A stretch of DNA of 64,000 nucleotides from the NCBI GenBank assembly GCA_914767715.1, contig OU612075.1, positions 14,012,001 to 14,076,000 on the forward strand, in the 5' to 3' direction. The DNA comes from Membranipora membranacea (lineage: Eukaryota; Bryozoa; Gymnolaemata; Cheilostomatida; Membraniporidae). The notes under the pieces were generated by a model that was not told the origin of the DNA, searched no databases, and worked only from the letters and a program-made list of their open reading frames with translations. This document shows, in pieces, positions 52,401 through 63,962 of the stretch (its first letter is position 1; the number at the start of each line of letters is the position of its first letter). Position numbers and translations under genes: made by a program.

Positions 52401-54529
52401 GACGCCTCTTGTTTACTTTACTGTTGCTGTCGATGTGCTTGGTTTTAGAATGATTAAATCCTGTTTTGCTAGCTTACCACATCCAAAAACCATGGGTTAA
52501 TATTTATTTTAATTTTCAGAATTATACTATCAGAGACAGCTTGGTTTTTGGAAATGTTAATTTGGTCTTAATGCGTAAACAAAATTGCTGTATGTTTAAA
52601 ACTTGTTTAAAAAATTTACATTGAAATATTTGCAGTCCTAAAAATATTTCAATAAAAATATTTTGAAATAAGTTCTAAAGATACAGTAATTATATTTATG
52701 CATAGTCTCTGACTTGGTGCCGCGATTCAGCTTTCGGTATGTAGCAGCTGATGCAGCCTGCTGTGATTCTGAGCAAATTATTATTTGATGGAGCTTAGAT
52801 ACTCAAGCAATCACTCACTAGCTAAACTTACGGTGAGTTTAGATTGATATTTAGATCAAGTCAAACATGTGAAGTTTCGACCAAAGCTTGATCTACTTGT
52901 TTGTCACATACAACAGTGGAATAGTTTTTTGTATCCAGACTCGCAAGCGATTGGGAGAGGAGGATTCAACTGATTCAACAGATTCAAACCACATGATGAC
53001 TCTTTCTTCAACCATTCAACTCAGGTACCTTTGATTTTCTAATATGTATTGTAATTTAATACAGTTTACAAATGTAGATAAAACTTCCCAGGAATATTGT
53101 TTACTTTACAATCTCTTTCACATTGGATTGGCCTAAGAATATAACAATAAATTCGTCAAGTTGTTTTATTATCTTGTTTAGAAGCCATACCACCCAAACT
53201 TGTCAAATTGTGTAAATATCGGACAAGATAATTACACCATTCATCAAAAAAGACATTTTTGAAATGGTTGGACAGTGTAAGAGATAATAATTTTTAGTTC
53301 CTTGCTGACAATGCAGGCGCATGACTGTGCGATGCTGCCCTGTCGAACTTTTAATATTTAACTCAAAATATTACATTGCAGGCTTATCAATTCGAAACTT
53401 CCATATAATTCACAGGCCAAGCAAGTTTCAATGTATTAGGCATTATGTAAAGCTCCAGCCTGATTCTGGTCTTGTGCCAGTCCTCGCTCCGCACAAAAGT
53501 GTGTCTGCTTTTGTCTCGACTGAATGTCACTTCAATCTTCACAACTTATTATTTATTCTTCAACACCTTCTTCACAAGGAATTTCATAATCAAATTTCTT
53601 TAGAAATAATTTTAATCAGATTTCGATACATATTCAAGAGCGGCAAAGTCAAAGGAATCAATTTTCAAGTAACATCACATTAATAGCTCATAGACTAAAT
53701 TAATCTGTCAGATTAAAGAGTGGTCCTATATAACTAAGAGGAGCTTCCCTTCAACCGCACACTGATAATTGAGCAATGATTTACTTTTTTGATGAATCTC
53801 AATAATGAATCTTCGACATAATTGACCCATCGTTGGTTAGAAAGTTTGAATGGCTCAAAACCATATAATGTCCAAAATTAATGCTTCATACACAAAGTTG
53901 ATATTTATAAAAATCAAATTTTGTTCTTCTATTTTTCCAGCTCGAAAGTTCAATTTTCTAAAGACTTTGCAATTATATATTGAACTTGGAGCGCTTTATT
54001 GTTACAGGAGGAAATGTTTCCCCAACTAGTGCCAGGAAACCTAAATGAAGTTTGATGCTCCCGGATTTTGTGAGGTATTTTGTTATATAAACTAAGTTGA
54101 AGAATATTGTAGTAACAATAAATAAATTCAACATCAACAACGTATAATGTGAAGGCACTGCATCAGTCGACTAACAAAAAATACACTAAAAGGAAGATCA
54201 GGCCAAAGCGAACTCCCATTTCCCTCGCCCCAAATGGAGAAATTGACATGTGAGTGTTGCAGAAAATATCCTCCGATCTCCCTTACACAATAGGAAATAA
54301 TTGTCTTGCTTTTCCATGTTGCTACTTGACCGATGTCCAAATTGGTGAACCTCTTCATGAATGTTACTGTTACATTCTTCAGACAGGATAGTCGTAGAAC
54401 TGACGCCTGACGTGAGAAGTGTGCTGGCAATTATTATTCTAATGTGATTGGATTTATGTGTGAATAAAGCCAGTGTCACCGGCTTCATCGCTTAGATGTT
54501 CAAAAGAGCAGTTATGTAATAGGGATCGG
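49498..54529. other. Intergenic, no gene seen
   Basis: Holds the B3GALNT2 3' region and AT-rich DNA. Several open frames of 60-120 codons occur (for example 53321-53683) but lack splice context, composition or similarity that would support a gene. No complete repeat recognised. Confidence 0.5.
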
Positions 54530-54669
54530 TATATAACTGTAAATACAGTACGATCACAGATCAATTATAGCTATTGAGCATCGTCAGTGTGACCGCTGTA
54601 TTTTATCTCTCTGCCTCGCTGTAATACAGAAGACACCGAAGGAGAGACCACGGAGCTCTTATATTTAAT
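54530..54669 (+). promoter_or_regulatory. Candidate TATA box and non-coding first exon of the bHLH gene
   Basis: TATATAA at 54530-54536 precedes a stretch ending in a strong donor, TTTAAT|GTAAGTG, at 54669/54670. The coding exon starts after an acceptor (CATTTTAG at 55534-55541) 12 bp before its ATG, so an upstream untranslated exon is needed. This stretch fits that role; the transcription start near 54560 is inferred. Confidence 0.45.
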
Positions 54670-54823
54670 GTAAGTGAATTCTACTTACCCCTGCCAATGT
54701 TCAAAACTTGTACGATTTAATGCTGGGATTATGATATTGCTGTTGAGGTGGGTTATCCTGGTTTTGTGTAACAAAAAATATTTTCATATCTCCTTCTGTT
54801 AGAATTATTTCTATGATAATTAT

Positions 54824-54838
54824 CACAGAGTAAGGATG
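54824..54838. mobile_element. Half copy of family A palindrome with 16-bp flanking repeat
   Basis: CACAGAGTAAGGATG equals one arm of the family A palindrome. It lies between TTTCTATGATAATTAT (54808-54823) and TTTCTATGATAACTAC (54839-54854), two mismatches in 16. Confidence 0.6.
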
Positions 54839-55541
54839 TTTCTATGATAACTACCCCTGTATTATGCTAACTCGTCTGATGAGCTCTGGGACTGTTATCA
54901 CCTATTCAAAAATGTTACATTTCCCATTCATATCTTATTGTGAGTGCATGTCAAATTAAAAAAATTACCCAACTTAATACCATGTATGTATTTTTGTAAA
55001 TTTTTCGCAGTGTGATAATGTTACTGCTAAAGAATAAAATGTGAAAGTATTCAAATATACAGTCACAAAAAGGTGCAGGGTGTTTGTTTATGTAAAATTT
55101 TTCAGCAGATTAAATGATTTTGAGAAGATATATAAGATATTTGCCTGTCATTTGTTTTGCGCTCAATGACAGGTTGACAAAATTGCAACTGAAATTTGTA
55201 TCTTCAGGTAACTGTACTACACAATAATGACATAACAAGGAAAATAATCTTGTATTCTTCAAGTCTGAAATAGCATATTCATTTATCAGAGAGACATTAA
55301 AGGCTGCTTTTGAAAATTAAAAGTGAAAATGTGACTAATTGACCTGTTGGTAGATTTTGAGGACGGGCAGGTTTCAAATTGTCACCTCTCACACGGCAGC
55401 GTAGACCCGATTATTGTGTAGGCTAGTGTGTAAAGAATGCAATGTAAAAAATATAATTTTTTTTTAAATCCTGCTTGACAACTGCTGTAGCTTGTCTCAA
55501 TTATTTTGTGGCTGCTACTACTTTATTGCGTGTCATTTTAG

Positions 55542-58500
55542 GTCCTGTGTATTATGAGTTACAACACCTCAGCAATGACTATAGGAAGCGCAGGTGAAGA
55601 TCTCACTACATCTGGATTAGGATATTCTGCTGCGTGCTGTCAGCCTACCCCAGACTATGAGCCAGGTTACAGTTCCTCCACAGTATTTACAGGTTATGAG
55701 CAATGCTGTACTGATGCGTACTGGAGAAGTCCTAACATGTACTATAACCATACACAAGGTGAGCTGTGAATACCGTCAAAAATATTTTTGAGGTGCAATT
55801 GTGATTTGAGAATGTTGTTGTATGATTTTTTTCATCTCTTAGTTTACTTGTGATTAAGACTATTTGATCACTGTTTTACAAAATAAGAATTGGATTCAGG
55901 TATAAAATGGTCGTATAATAATTATTTTGGTGGTGAAGTTTGAAACTGTAGCTAGGTCAGCAAATTTATATGTTCCCTATGTGTTTTGTTTGTAAAATTG
56001 TTGTTAAGTGTTCAATAGTGTTTGCCAAAATAACAGATGGTGAGATTTCCCTAGGACTGCATATCTACTCTAGTTTACAATGTGGTAGTTTATACTTATG
56101 AACTTATGAACTTATTTATAAACTTATGAAATTTGGTCATTTTAATGATAAATATGCTTCAATGTGCAGGGGTTAACTCCCACTCCACTCTCAATTTTCT
56201 AATTATATGTTCACCTTTCACCGCCATGTCCTGACCGCATATTGTGATAAAAACAGTGAATTCTTATGTAGTACTCTTCTGTCATCTCTATTAGAACAAA
56301 CATAATTCTTGCTACTCTTATTATGGAAGAGGCCGTGAGGATCATTTGCATTAGGGTGTGAAAAAAACATAGGTCCCATTCCACAAGCACCACTGGTTAG
56401 GATGAACAGTATCAAACCAGAAATAACTACCATCGCCGGGTTAGTACCTGGACCTTACAGAGCACAAGTTTGCATCATGAGGCCACTCCCATTCCCTATT
56501 TCTATCATGTTAAAAATCACCGCATATTTTGTTACGCTAAACAGACAGATTCCAGCATTTCATAGAATTTATATAGTATCAAGTGTCGCGCAACAATTCT
56601 TCTTAGAAGTTGTTTCGCCTTGTTACATTGTCAGAATTGTCTCATTTGCCCTCAACGACGTTGATCGGATTCAAAAAGTAGCTTACTATTTGCCTACTGA
56701 TCTGTTACAGACGATTACTCACAGCCATACATGTCCTCAGGCTATCCTCATCAGCCCCCGACTCTGATGCCTGATCACCGGGGATCTGACTCTCGATCAG
56801 CCAATCAGAAGTCTTCTAAGCCTAAGCGACGCAGGGTCACGACCCCTGTACAGCGTAAAGCAGCAAATGTGAGAGAGAGGAAAAGAATGTTCAGTCTCAA
56901 TGACGCCTTCGATAGACTAAGAAAAGTAAGTCAAGACTGATCTCATTGCAATCAACATGGAATGATTGATGTCTTTCATAATCTCAGAATTCAATTGTTG
57001 ACTCTATATTTCCCATGTGAGCTCCTCCAATTTTTTGACTGGCTGTCATTGTCTTATTGAGACATAGGACCTAAACTGTGCTAAATTTCAATCAGGTCAT
57101 ATAAAATTCAATACTACAAATGCAGCAACTTGATACAAAAAATATTCAGCTGGAATAATCATCTTACCCATCTATATAAGACAATTATTGCGTCGGCGAT
57201 CTATTTGTTGCTCTGATATCTGGCAAAATTAATGTGATAATAAATTATATAATTTGCTAAGCAGCGAGAGTTGTCTGTAATGATCAAAAGAGAAAATAAC
57301 TCCCAACATTTTTTTTTCTCATGGCGTTGTATTTGACACAATTTGGATTTTTCCTTTTATAATATTGTTGCTTATTTGGGAATATTGGTTATCTATATTT
57401 TCAGTTGTAATCGTGGACACCAGCTATATTATAAGGCTCAATCTTCATTGATGCAGGATCTAAATCTAGATGTTGAAGTTGACTGCATTATTATCTCTCT
57501 TATAGTTTTGTGCCAAAACGTTGTACAAATTTGTGATAAATGTTTAAATAAAGACAAATTTCTCCATTTCACAGAGAGTTCCTACATTTACGTTTGAGAA
57601 GCGATTATCCAGAATAGAGACCCTGAGACTAGCGATAGGATATATCGGATTTATGACAGACTTACTGATAGAGAAGGGAGCTGCCCCAGAGTATATAAAA
57701 CAGGTAATGTGACAATCAGCAGGTGGTTATATTGTGAACAGTAATCATGAGGAGTGGTAGCTAAGAGTTAACGATACTTTCCCACCACGATAATGCAAAT
57801 GGAGCATCACTGAGAACACTATATATGACGCACACAGTTCAATGCTTTTTTTAAAGGGGGATCAACTAAATTTCTTGAACAATATTTGATTATTGAAAGA
57901 AACTAGGATTTTTGTATCACGAATTGACCAAAATTAATTACATTGGGATGTGGGATACAACAACGATTATAAGCTGACTGAGTGATATTTTCTCAAATTA
58001 TTGAACTAGACTGAATGCTGAGCGTATCTTAGTATCTGAGCCGTAAGCCTTGCCAGAATTGAATCGAGAGTGCGAACAGCAGGTAACATGCTAACACCCC
58101 AGCATGTTTTATTTATCTCATCTTTATATATACAGTTAACCATTTTCCTGTGTTTATTTCAGGCTATTCTGCGTCGTACTGAAGGTCAGTACTTCTTGTC
58201 AGCATCCCCAGTCAGCGATGACGGTTCAGCTGATTACATACCTCCACACAGTACAGCAATACAGCAAACATATATACACCCTGCTGAATCAATGCAGAAC
58301 ATGTATGCAGATTACACCTTAGCCTCTAACCACCACGCAGCAGGCCAAGAACTTCACCATCAAACATATGAGGACTATTCAGTGCAGCCTATGCCTCACA
58401 GACTATCCAATATAAACTTTGAAAGTACTCCTCATCAACAGCCACCTATGTTGATAAACCGCAGTAATGATGACCAATACAGTAGTAATGACCTTTCACC

Positions 58501-58555
58501 TGGAAGTGACTGCTCATCAGAAAACTCCCCGTCCTCTCCAAAATCTGACCAATGA
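55542..58555 (+). CDS. Fer3-like bHLH transcription factor
   Basis: Four coding exons: 55542-55758 (ATG at 55554), 56711-56925, 57575-57703 and 58163-58555, giving 942 nt and 313 residues. The bHLH spans about residues 115-172: basic region and helix 1 in exon 2 ([20 protein letters not shown]), loop and helix 2 in exon 3 ([20 protein letters not shown]), with the intron falling in the loop. RRRV before the basic region and [19 protein letters not shown] fit the Fer3/FERD3L group (Nato3 in vertebrates), which acts in neural and floor-plate development; PTF1A is the nearest alternative. The N-terminus is rich in Tyr, Ser and Gly and the C-terminus in His, Gln and Ser, likely activation regions much longer than in vertebrate FERD3L. 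ATTAAA at 58902-58907 is a possible polyadenylation signal. Confidence 0.88.
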
Positions 58556-59070
58556 GAACATATTTAGCCTATTCACGATAACCTTTCTATCTGCATAGTA
58601 TGGCTGGTGTTGTGACTTAGCTGCCAATGTCAAACAGCAGAGCATAACCTTATAGGCAGCAGGCCTGCATGAGAAGAAGGTCATCTTGTTCCCTGGCCAC
58701 CCATATTCTGTCTAGATGTTATCAATACCTACACCATAAATTCACAATTCAAATTTACACCCTGATATGCCTTCTCTTCTATCTCTTATATATTAACTTG
58801 AAGTAGGGTGTAGTATTTTTCTTCTTTTTATTATATGATCTCTGGTTTCCTCTGTATAAAGTTAAAGTATTTTACCAACTATTTACAGCTCAGACTATTA
58901 GATTAAATTAAAGTGTTGATGTTTGAACAATGTCTTTCTTGATATTATTCTACTATTCTAACACAAAAAATTTAGGGAAAATTGGAAGGTAGTTTTCCCA
59001 ACATACAAAACTCAAAAGGGTAAAGCCATAAGAATGGCTAACTGAATGTGAGCCACATTTGGTTACACTA
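58556..59070. other. Convergent 3' regions of the bHLH and SLC22 genes
   Basis: 515 bp between the two stop codons. It must hold both 3' UTR ends; ATTAAA at 58902 could serve the upper strand. Nothing else recognised. Confidence 0.5.
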
Positions 59071-62000
59071 CTATAAACCTGGAGAAGCCGGTTGAATGAA
59101 TTCCATCTCATCTCCATTATCATGGTCACCACTGATATCATCATCTTGCAATAAAGGCTTTGCATCCTCATTAGCTTGAGGCCCATAGATTTCACCTGGA
59201 TGGTTGGGAAGTCTTCGCCCTCGTGTTTCAGGAAGAAACAAAGTGGCAAGTCCTGAAGCTATACCAATTATACCAAATGCTATGAAGTGCCCGTTGTGGA
59301 CAATATTATCTAGATTTACTATTTGTGGAGCTAGTATTCCACCGATTCTATTAAAAACTAACAGCAATCCACAAGCTGCATTTCTACAAAGAAAAAAGCA
59401 CTATATTAGAGCAAAAAAGAATTCATGAGCAAAGATAGTACCTGAGAATCGGTTATCTCTATCTTTGGCCCTATATATAATGATGAGAATTTACTGATCC
59501 GACGGAAGGTCCTATTTAGGTGGGACCCCCCAGATTTCCACACCCACTTTTGCCCACTTCCCACCTTTTGTAATTCTCACTATTTCCTCCAGATTTAAGA
59601 ATAAACAGCTCTATCGCAATCTTTTAGTGACTTTCTAAGCACTTGTTGATAAGTCCCATGTGTTGATGGCAGGTGTTTAAAGTGTATTTCACCTCAGTTT
59701 GATATTTTTAGTACTTGTACAAAGTACAAACAATTATTTGGGATCAAATATGCGTGTTTAGCCCTTCCTAGTGGGTAGAAACGCGCTCAGAGCATCAGCG
59801 GCCGGGGCTCTATCAGTTCCCATTGGGGGCACACACCGCCCCCAAACCCCTAGGTGGATAGGCCGGGTGCTTTGCACCCTTGAAGCACCGCGATGCCGTG
59901 CAGTATTGCTGTAATTTGGAATCTCCCACTTTTGAATTTAGATTACTTGGCAAGTATGAGTGAATAATGTCAACAACTCGGATTGTTATTTGGATCTGTT
60001 TGCGCTTGCAGATTTAGAGCATCTGAGAATCAGTGATCTGTTATGCTTTGTGTCTGTATATAAATATTGATGATTTACCAAACCAAGGGTGCAAGAGAGT
60101 GTGACAATGAACTGTGTTAAAACCTACAAGATTTGTCTGCTCTTGCAAATTGAGAGGACAAATCGTTTATTGATTATAGGAGGCCACTCGACAAGGGAGG
60201 GTGGGATCCCCCCATCCCACCCATCCCCAGTGTCTTGTTAAGTATTGGTACTTGCCTTAAATTTGTCGGAAACAACTCATTGGACTGTAGGTGAACTCCA
60301 CAGTAGCCTATAACATTAAAGAATTTACCTGCACAGGCTAGGCCTATGATTATAGATGTGTTTTCTGTAAATATAAATAAAGATATTATTTTCATAATGC
60401 ATGTTATTCAATTCCAGCAATGAGCCATGTAAGGCCAATAACCCTAACACGTACGCTGTGTTTCATGGGGTGGCAATGGTGGATTGGAATGTGCTGTGAG
60501 ATGAGAGAACACAACTCCGGGTAGTGAAAAGCGGTCTATCTAATTATAGCGCCACCGACCCTTTCTTTTTTGGGGATGGTGAGATGGTGCAATCGGTTAG
60601 CGCGCTTGCTATTCACTGCCAGACAATTAGTGCCGCAGGAGTTGTGGGTTCGAGTCCCACTGGGGGAGCTTTAATTGTTGATTGTTCCAGCCCCCAGCAC
60701 CCTTGGGTGTATACCTCTCCTGTGTACTCGTCAACTGACTGACTCATGGAAAGACAAGTGACAGCATGGAAAGACATGCTGACAAGCTGGAAAGACAGCT
60801 AAACCTACTACAAGGGGTCCCAGCAATGGGCCATGTAAGGCCAATAACCCTAACACGTACGCTGTGTTTCATGGGGTGGCAATGGTGGATTGGAATGTGC
60901 TGTGAGATGAGAGAACACAACTCCGAGTAGTGAATAGCGGTCTATCTAATTAGCGCCATCGACCCATTCTTTTTTGGGGATGTGAGATGGCGCAATCGGT
61001 TAGCGTGCTTGCTATTCACTGCCAGGCAATTAGTGCCGCAGGAGTTGTGGGTTCGAGTCCCACTGGGGGAGCTTTCATTGTTGATTGTTCCAGCCCCCAG
61101 CACCCTTGGGTGTATACCTCTCCTCAAGATATTATTTTTATAATGCATGTTATTCAATTCCTAGTACCAAAGCAAATATACTTGCATGAGATTACATCGA
61201 AAAATGTGGTTATCCTTTTTCTGTTGATTCAAAATAATATACCGGCAAATTTGAAGCAATCATACTACTATTGCTTTGCAGTTTGAAGACAGAATACAAA
61301 TGGGTGCAAACTGCCGGCTGTCACAACCGTAATGTTGTCTCATGAGTCAAACTATAATCCGATAACATGATATCATCTACCGTTATCCAGGGGCGTATCC
61401 TTGAACAAATATATTGGTAGGGCTTTGCACCAGCTGAGTTGATCTCTATAATCACTGCTGTTGTATATATGCCAAAATTGGTAGGGCTCGGCCCAACCAG
61501 CTCTCATTGACGATACCCCCCTGCCGTTATCCTATTCTAAAATATCTTTGAAAAAATGCACAAAATAATGACAAATAGTAGTTAAAGAAAAAGAAAAACA
61601 GTACTAACCATCAGCTATAAACCAGACTGAGCCACAGAAGAGACCACCTAGGATGAGGCCTATTGACCCAGTTAATCTTCTTCCTATTCTACAACAGTAA
61701 TAAAATATGCCATTGCTTACAACAATCTAATTTAGGGAAGCTACTGTTAGATAACTTAATAGATCACACACATAAGCAAGATGATGGGAAACATGACAAC
61801 CAAAAGCAGAAAGGCATAAGTTTGAGGGAATCAGCTGGTACATCAGTAGACCTGCGTAGCGCAGAATGATTCTTGAATACGGTAGGTTCACAATGCTGTT
61901 TATACTTGATATTATGATAATATGACCTCTGCTTGTTGTACTATATAAAATTAAAGTACTTACCTTTTATGCTCTACAGTATATAGAGCTACAAAGTAAC

Positions 62001-63962
62001 ATGGGATATCTGTGAGGGAGCTGAGTATTAGTGATATATATCTACTGCTACCCATCTCTCCCATAGCTATAGTCAGACCATAATATACATTACTCAAAGC
62101 TAACCTGTAATAAAATGAAAATACCAGACCTGGGTCCAAGTCATCGCAAGTCAAGTCAAGTCAAGTCATTGTCGATGCTAAGTCAAGTCAAGTCAAGTCA
62201 CATTTACACCAAGTCAAGTCAATTGGTGTCTATTTTTTTCGCCGTCAAGTCAAGTCAAGTCATGATTTTTGTAAGTCAAGTCAAGTCAAAGATGGGTGAC
62301 TTACAAGTCATGGCAAAGTCACGCTCATTAACCGTGAAAATCAACTCGGAATTTATTTCAATCCCGGGTGACTCCAAATCGTGGAGGATTTAGTTAGGTC
62401 CTCAGGAGTTGCTCTACTAATCGGGATTTGCTCCCCTCCCCACAAACGAAAGAAGGTATGGGTGTGTACGCAATTCAGCATTGTTACTTCATTGTATATA
62501 TGTACCTTTATTGTGTCCCATCCTAAGCATTGGTGACAACAACAATGAACATCATCATCATACATGGAGGATCATGTGCTGTTTTGAAACCTCTACATCC
62601 CTTGACTGATGGAATAGAGCACCCAGAGAATGCAATCATTATCAAACAATACATTTTGTGCAATCCATAAACTAATTTCAGTTCACGATGGGTGGTGTAT
62701 GCTATGGAATTGCTTGGAAGTGAATTTCAAAAAAAGAAAGTCCATTGTGAGAAGCACAAAAAGAAAAAGTGTGAAACATCCTTAGACGAGAAGGATTTCT
62801 GTCTGATGATTATGATGATGTTGATGATGATACAAGCAGTCTTCTGAATAAACCTGCACTGTATGATCAGACTATATTAATATTGCATCATGGGATACAT
62901 TTTTCATTTTACTGATTACAAGACAACAAGAGAAGACAACTAATATGTAAGGCAGAAACTCTGACTACTTACCCATAGCTGAGAAGTTGGGTTTTCTATT
63001 TCGGAGTTGGGGTTTCAGAGTTGGGGTTTCAGAGTTGGGGTTTCAGAGTTGGGGTTTCAGAGTTGGGGTTTCAGAGTTGGGGTTCTCAGTTATGATTATC
63101 CTTCCTATATCTCTTTCTACATTATGTTATAAAATTTCACACATTGACTTATGTTGACTTGACCAAAGTCAGGACAGCTCCAAAGTCAAGTCAAGTCAAA
63201 GTCAATTTTTCGTTAAGTCAAGTCAAGTATTGTCTATTTGTTTTCGACAACAAGTCAAGTCAAGTCATAATTTTGTTAAGTCAAGTCAAGTCGTGACTTT
63301 GACTTGACGATGACTTGACTTACCATGGCTTGGACCCAGGTCTGGAAAATACTATATAATATGATTAGTTTGGCTCAAATTGTTGTGTTTTTCAAAACTT
63401 TCCATTCATCCTAGAGGAGTATATATTATCTAGAGTTTAATTTAGCTTGTTTCAGGGTCACTTAATTTTAGGTAGCACCAATTGTCACTAGCTAAGGTGC
63501 AAGTATGTATAACGAAATGTATAATATAAATAATTGCTTTTTTCAAGTCTGCGCAAAGAAGGTGAACAATTCATCCAATTGCTTACTACTCTACGGTGCG
63601 GTGCGTGAATTTGATTGATAGTCACGAGTTGTAATGGTGATACTGTCATGACTATCTTTAGTTGTTACTCACCATGACAAAGCCTGAATAAGAGTAATTT
63701 TGATGAGAACCCGATGCCTGAATAGCGCTGACATGCCCAGTGAAGCACTTTCTGCATCCTGCAAAAATAATAATAGTGAGAGTTATAATTACGTGACACA
63801 GCACCAGGTAATCAGAGCCAGCTGAATAGAATAATAACCCTTACCTGAATGAGTGGGGTTTTTGGTAGCTGGTGTCCATTCACTTTAGCTATCCTTCCCA
63901 GTACTTCTCTACACTTAGCTGGGTCTACATTCAGTAGCCATCTGGGGCTTTCTTCACTCCAA
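59071..63962 (-). CDS. SLC22-like organic ion transporter (MFS), C-terminal half, partial
   Basis: Six exons are visible and the 5' part lies past the right edge: 63962-63845, 63758-63673, 62104-61964, 61688-61609, 60364-60256 and 59383-59071. Phases are consistent, giving about 281 residues to the stop. Family marks are ESPRWLL in the central loop, YYGLT in TM7, EHKRIGRR (the conserved R-x-GRR loop between TM8 and TM9), NELFPTNLRNAACG, RIGGILAP and LPETRGRRLPNHPGEI after TM12. The cytoplasmic tail is acidic. Relatives move organic cations, anions or carnitine across the plasma membrane; the substrate here cannot be told. One intron has a GC donor (TTTAAG|GCAAGT at 60256/60255). Introns carry several transposable elements close to splice acceptors. 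Confidence 0.85.
59755..59900. other. GC-rich patch with short inverted repeats
   Basis: Noticeably richer in G and C than its surroundings, with TTGGGGGC / GCCCCCAA and GGGTGCTTTGCACCC. It lies in the last SLC22 intron and may be a fragment of a mobile element; no boundaries are clear. Confidence 0.35.
60416..61125 (+). mobile_element. Tandem dimer of a tRNA-derived SINE
   Basis: Unit 1 (60416 to about 60826) and unit 2 (about 60827-61125, 3' truncated) are nearly identical over about 300 bp. Each has a tRNA-like segment: A box TGGTGCAATCGG (60585-60596) or TGGCGCAATCGG in unit 2, and B box GGTTCGAGTCC (60647-60657). The D-arm sequence CAATCGGTTAGCGCG resembles tRNA-Asn. The pair is flanked by a 36-bp direct repeat with one mismatch (60380-60415 and 61126-61161). 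The anticodon region does not fold as a normal tRNA, so I do not call these functional tRNAs. Confidence 0.8.
61388..61523. mobile_element. hAT-type MITE, 136 bp
   Basis: Ends are CAGGGGCGTATCC and, inverted, CAGGGGGGTATCG. Perfect 8-bp target duplication CCGTTATC (61380-61387 and 61524-61531). Both features are typical of hAT elements. It lies in an SLC22 intron, past the donor of the exon at 61609-61688. Confidence 0.88.
62125..63344. mobile_element. hAT-type non-autonomous transposon, 1.2 kb, (CAAGT)n subterminal repeats
   Basis: Terminal inverted repeats start CAGACCTGGGTCCAAG. A perfect 8-bp target duplication, GAAAATAC, is at 62117-62124 and 63345-63352. Inside each end are many CAAGT/TCAAG tandem repeats in opposite orientation (62148-62310 and 63160-63330). 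No transposase frame is present. The middle contains a 14-bp tandem array (63003-63092). Ends and duplication length place it in the hAT superfamily. Confidence 0.92.
63003..63092 (+). repeat. 14-bp tandem array, unit GAGTTGGGGTTTCA
   Basis: About six near-perfect units inside the hAT element. The regular GGGG runs could form a G-quadruplex on the upper strand. Confidence 0.9.
63424..63490. repeat. Dispersed repeat, copy 2
   Basis: Matches 16079-16140: TATTATCTAGAGTTTA at the left, TTTAGGTAGCA toward the right, with similar spacing. It lies in an SLC22 intron. Confidence 0.55.

Noticed and set aside
53321-53683. 120-codon open frame.
   Set aside because: No similarity, splice context or coding composition; frames of this size recur by chance here.
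56402-56767. 121-codon open frame overlapping the bHLH exon 2 acceptor.
   Set aside because: Mostly intron; the true exon uses another frame with clear bHLH sequence.
60580-60670. Possible functional tRNA gene.
   Set aside because: A and B boxes are present, but the anticodon arm and acceptor stem do not fold properly and the sequence is repeated within a SINE.
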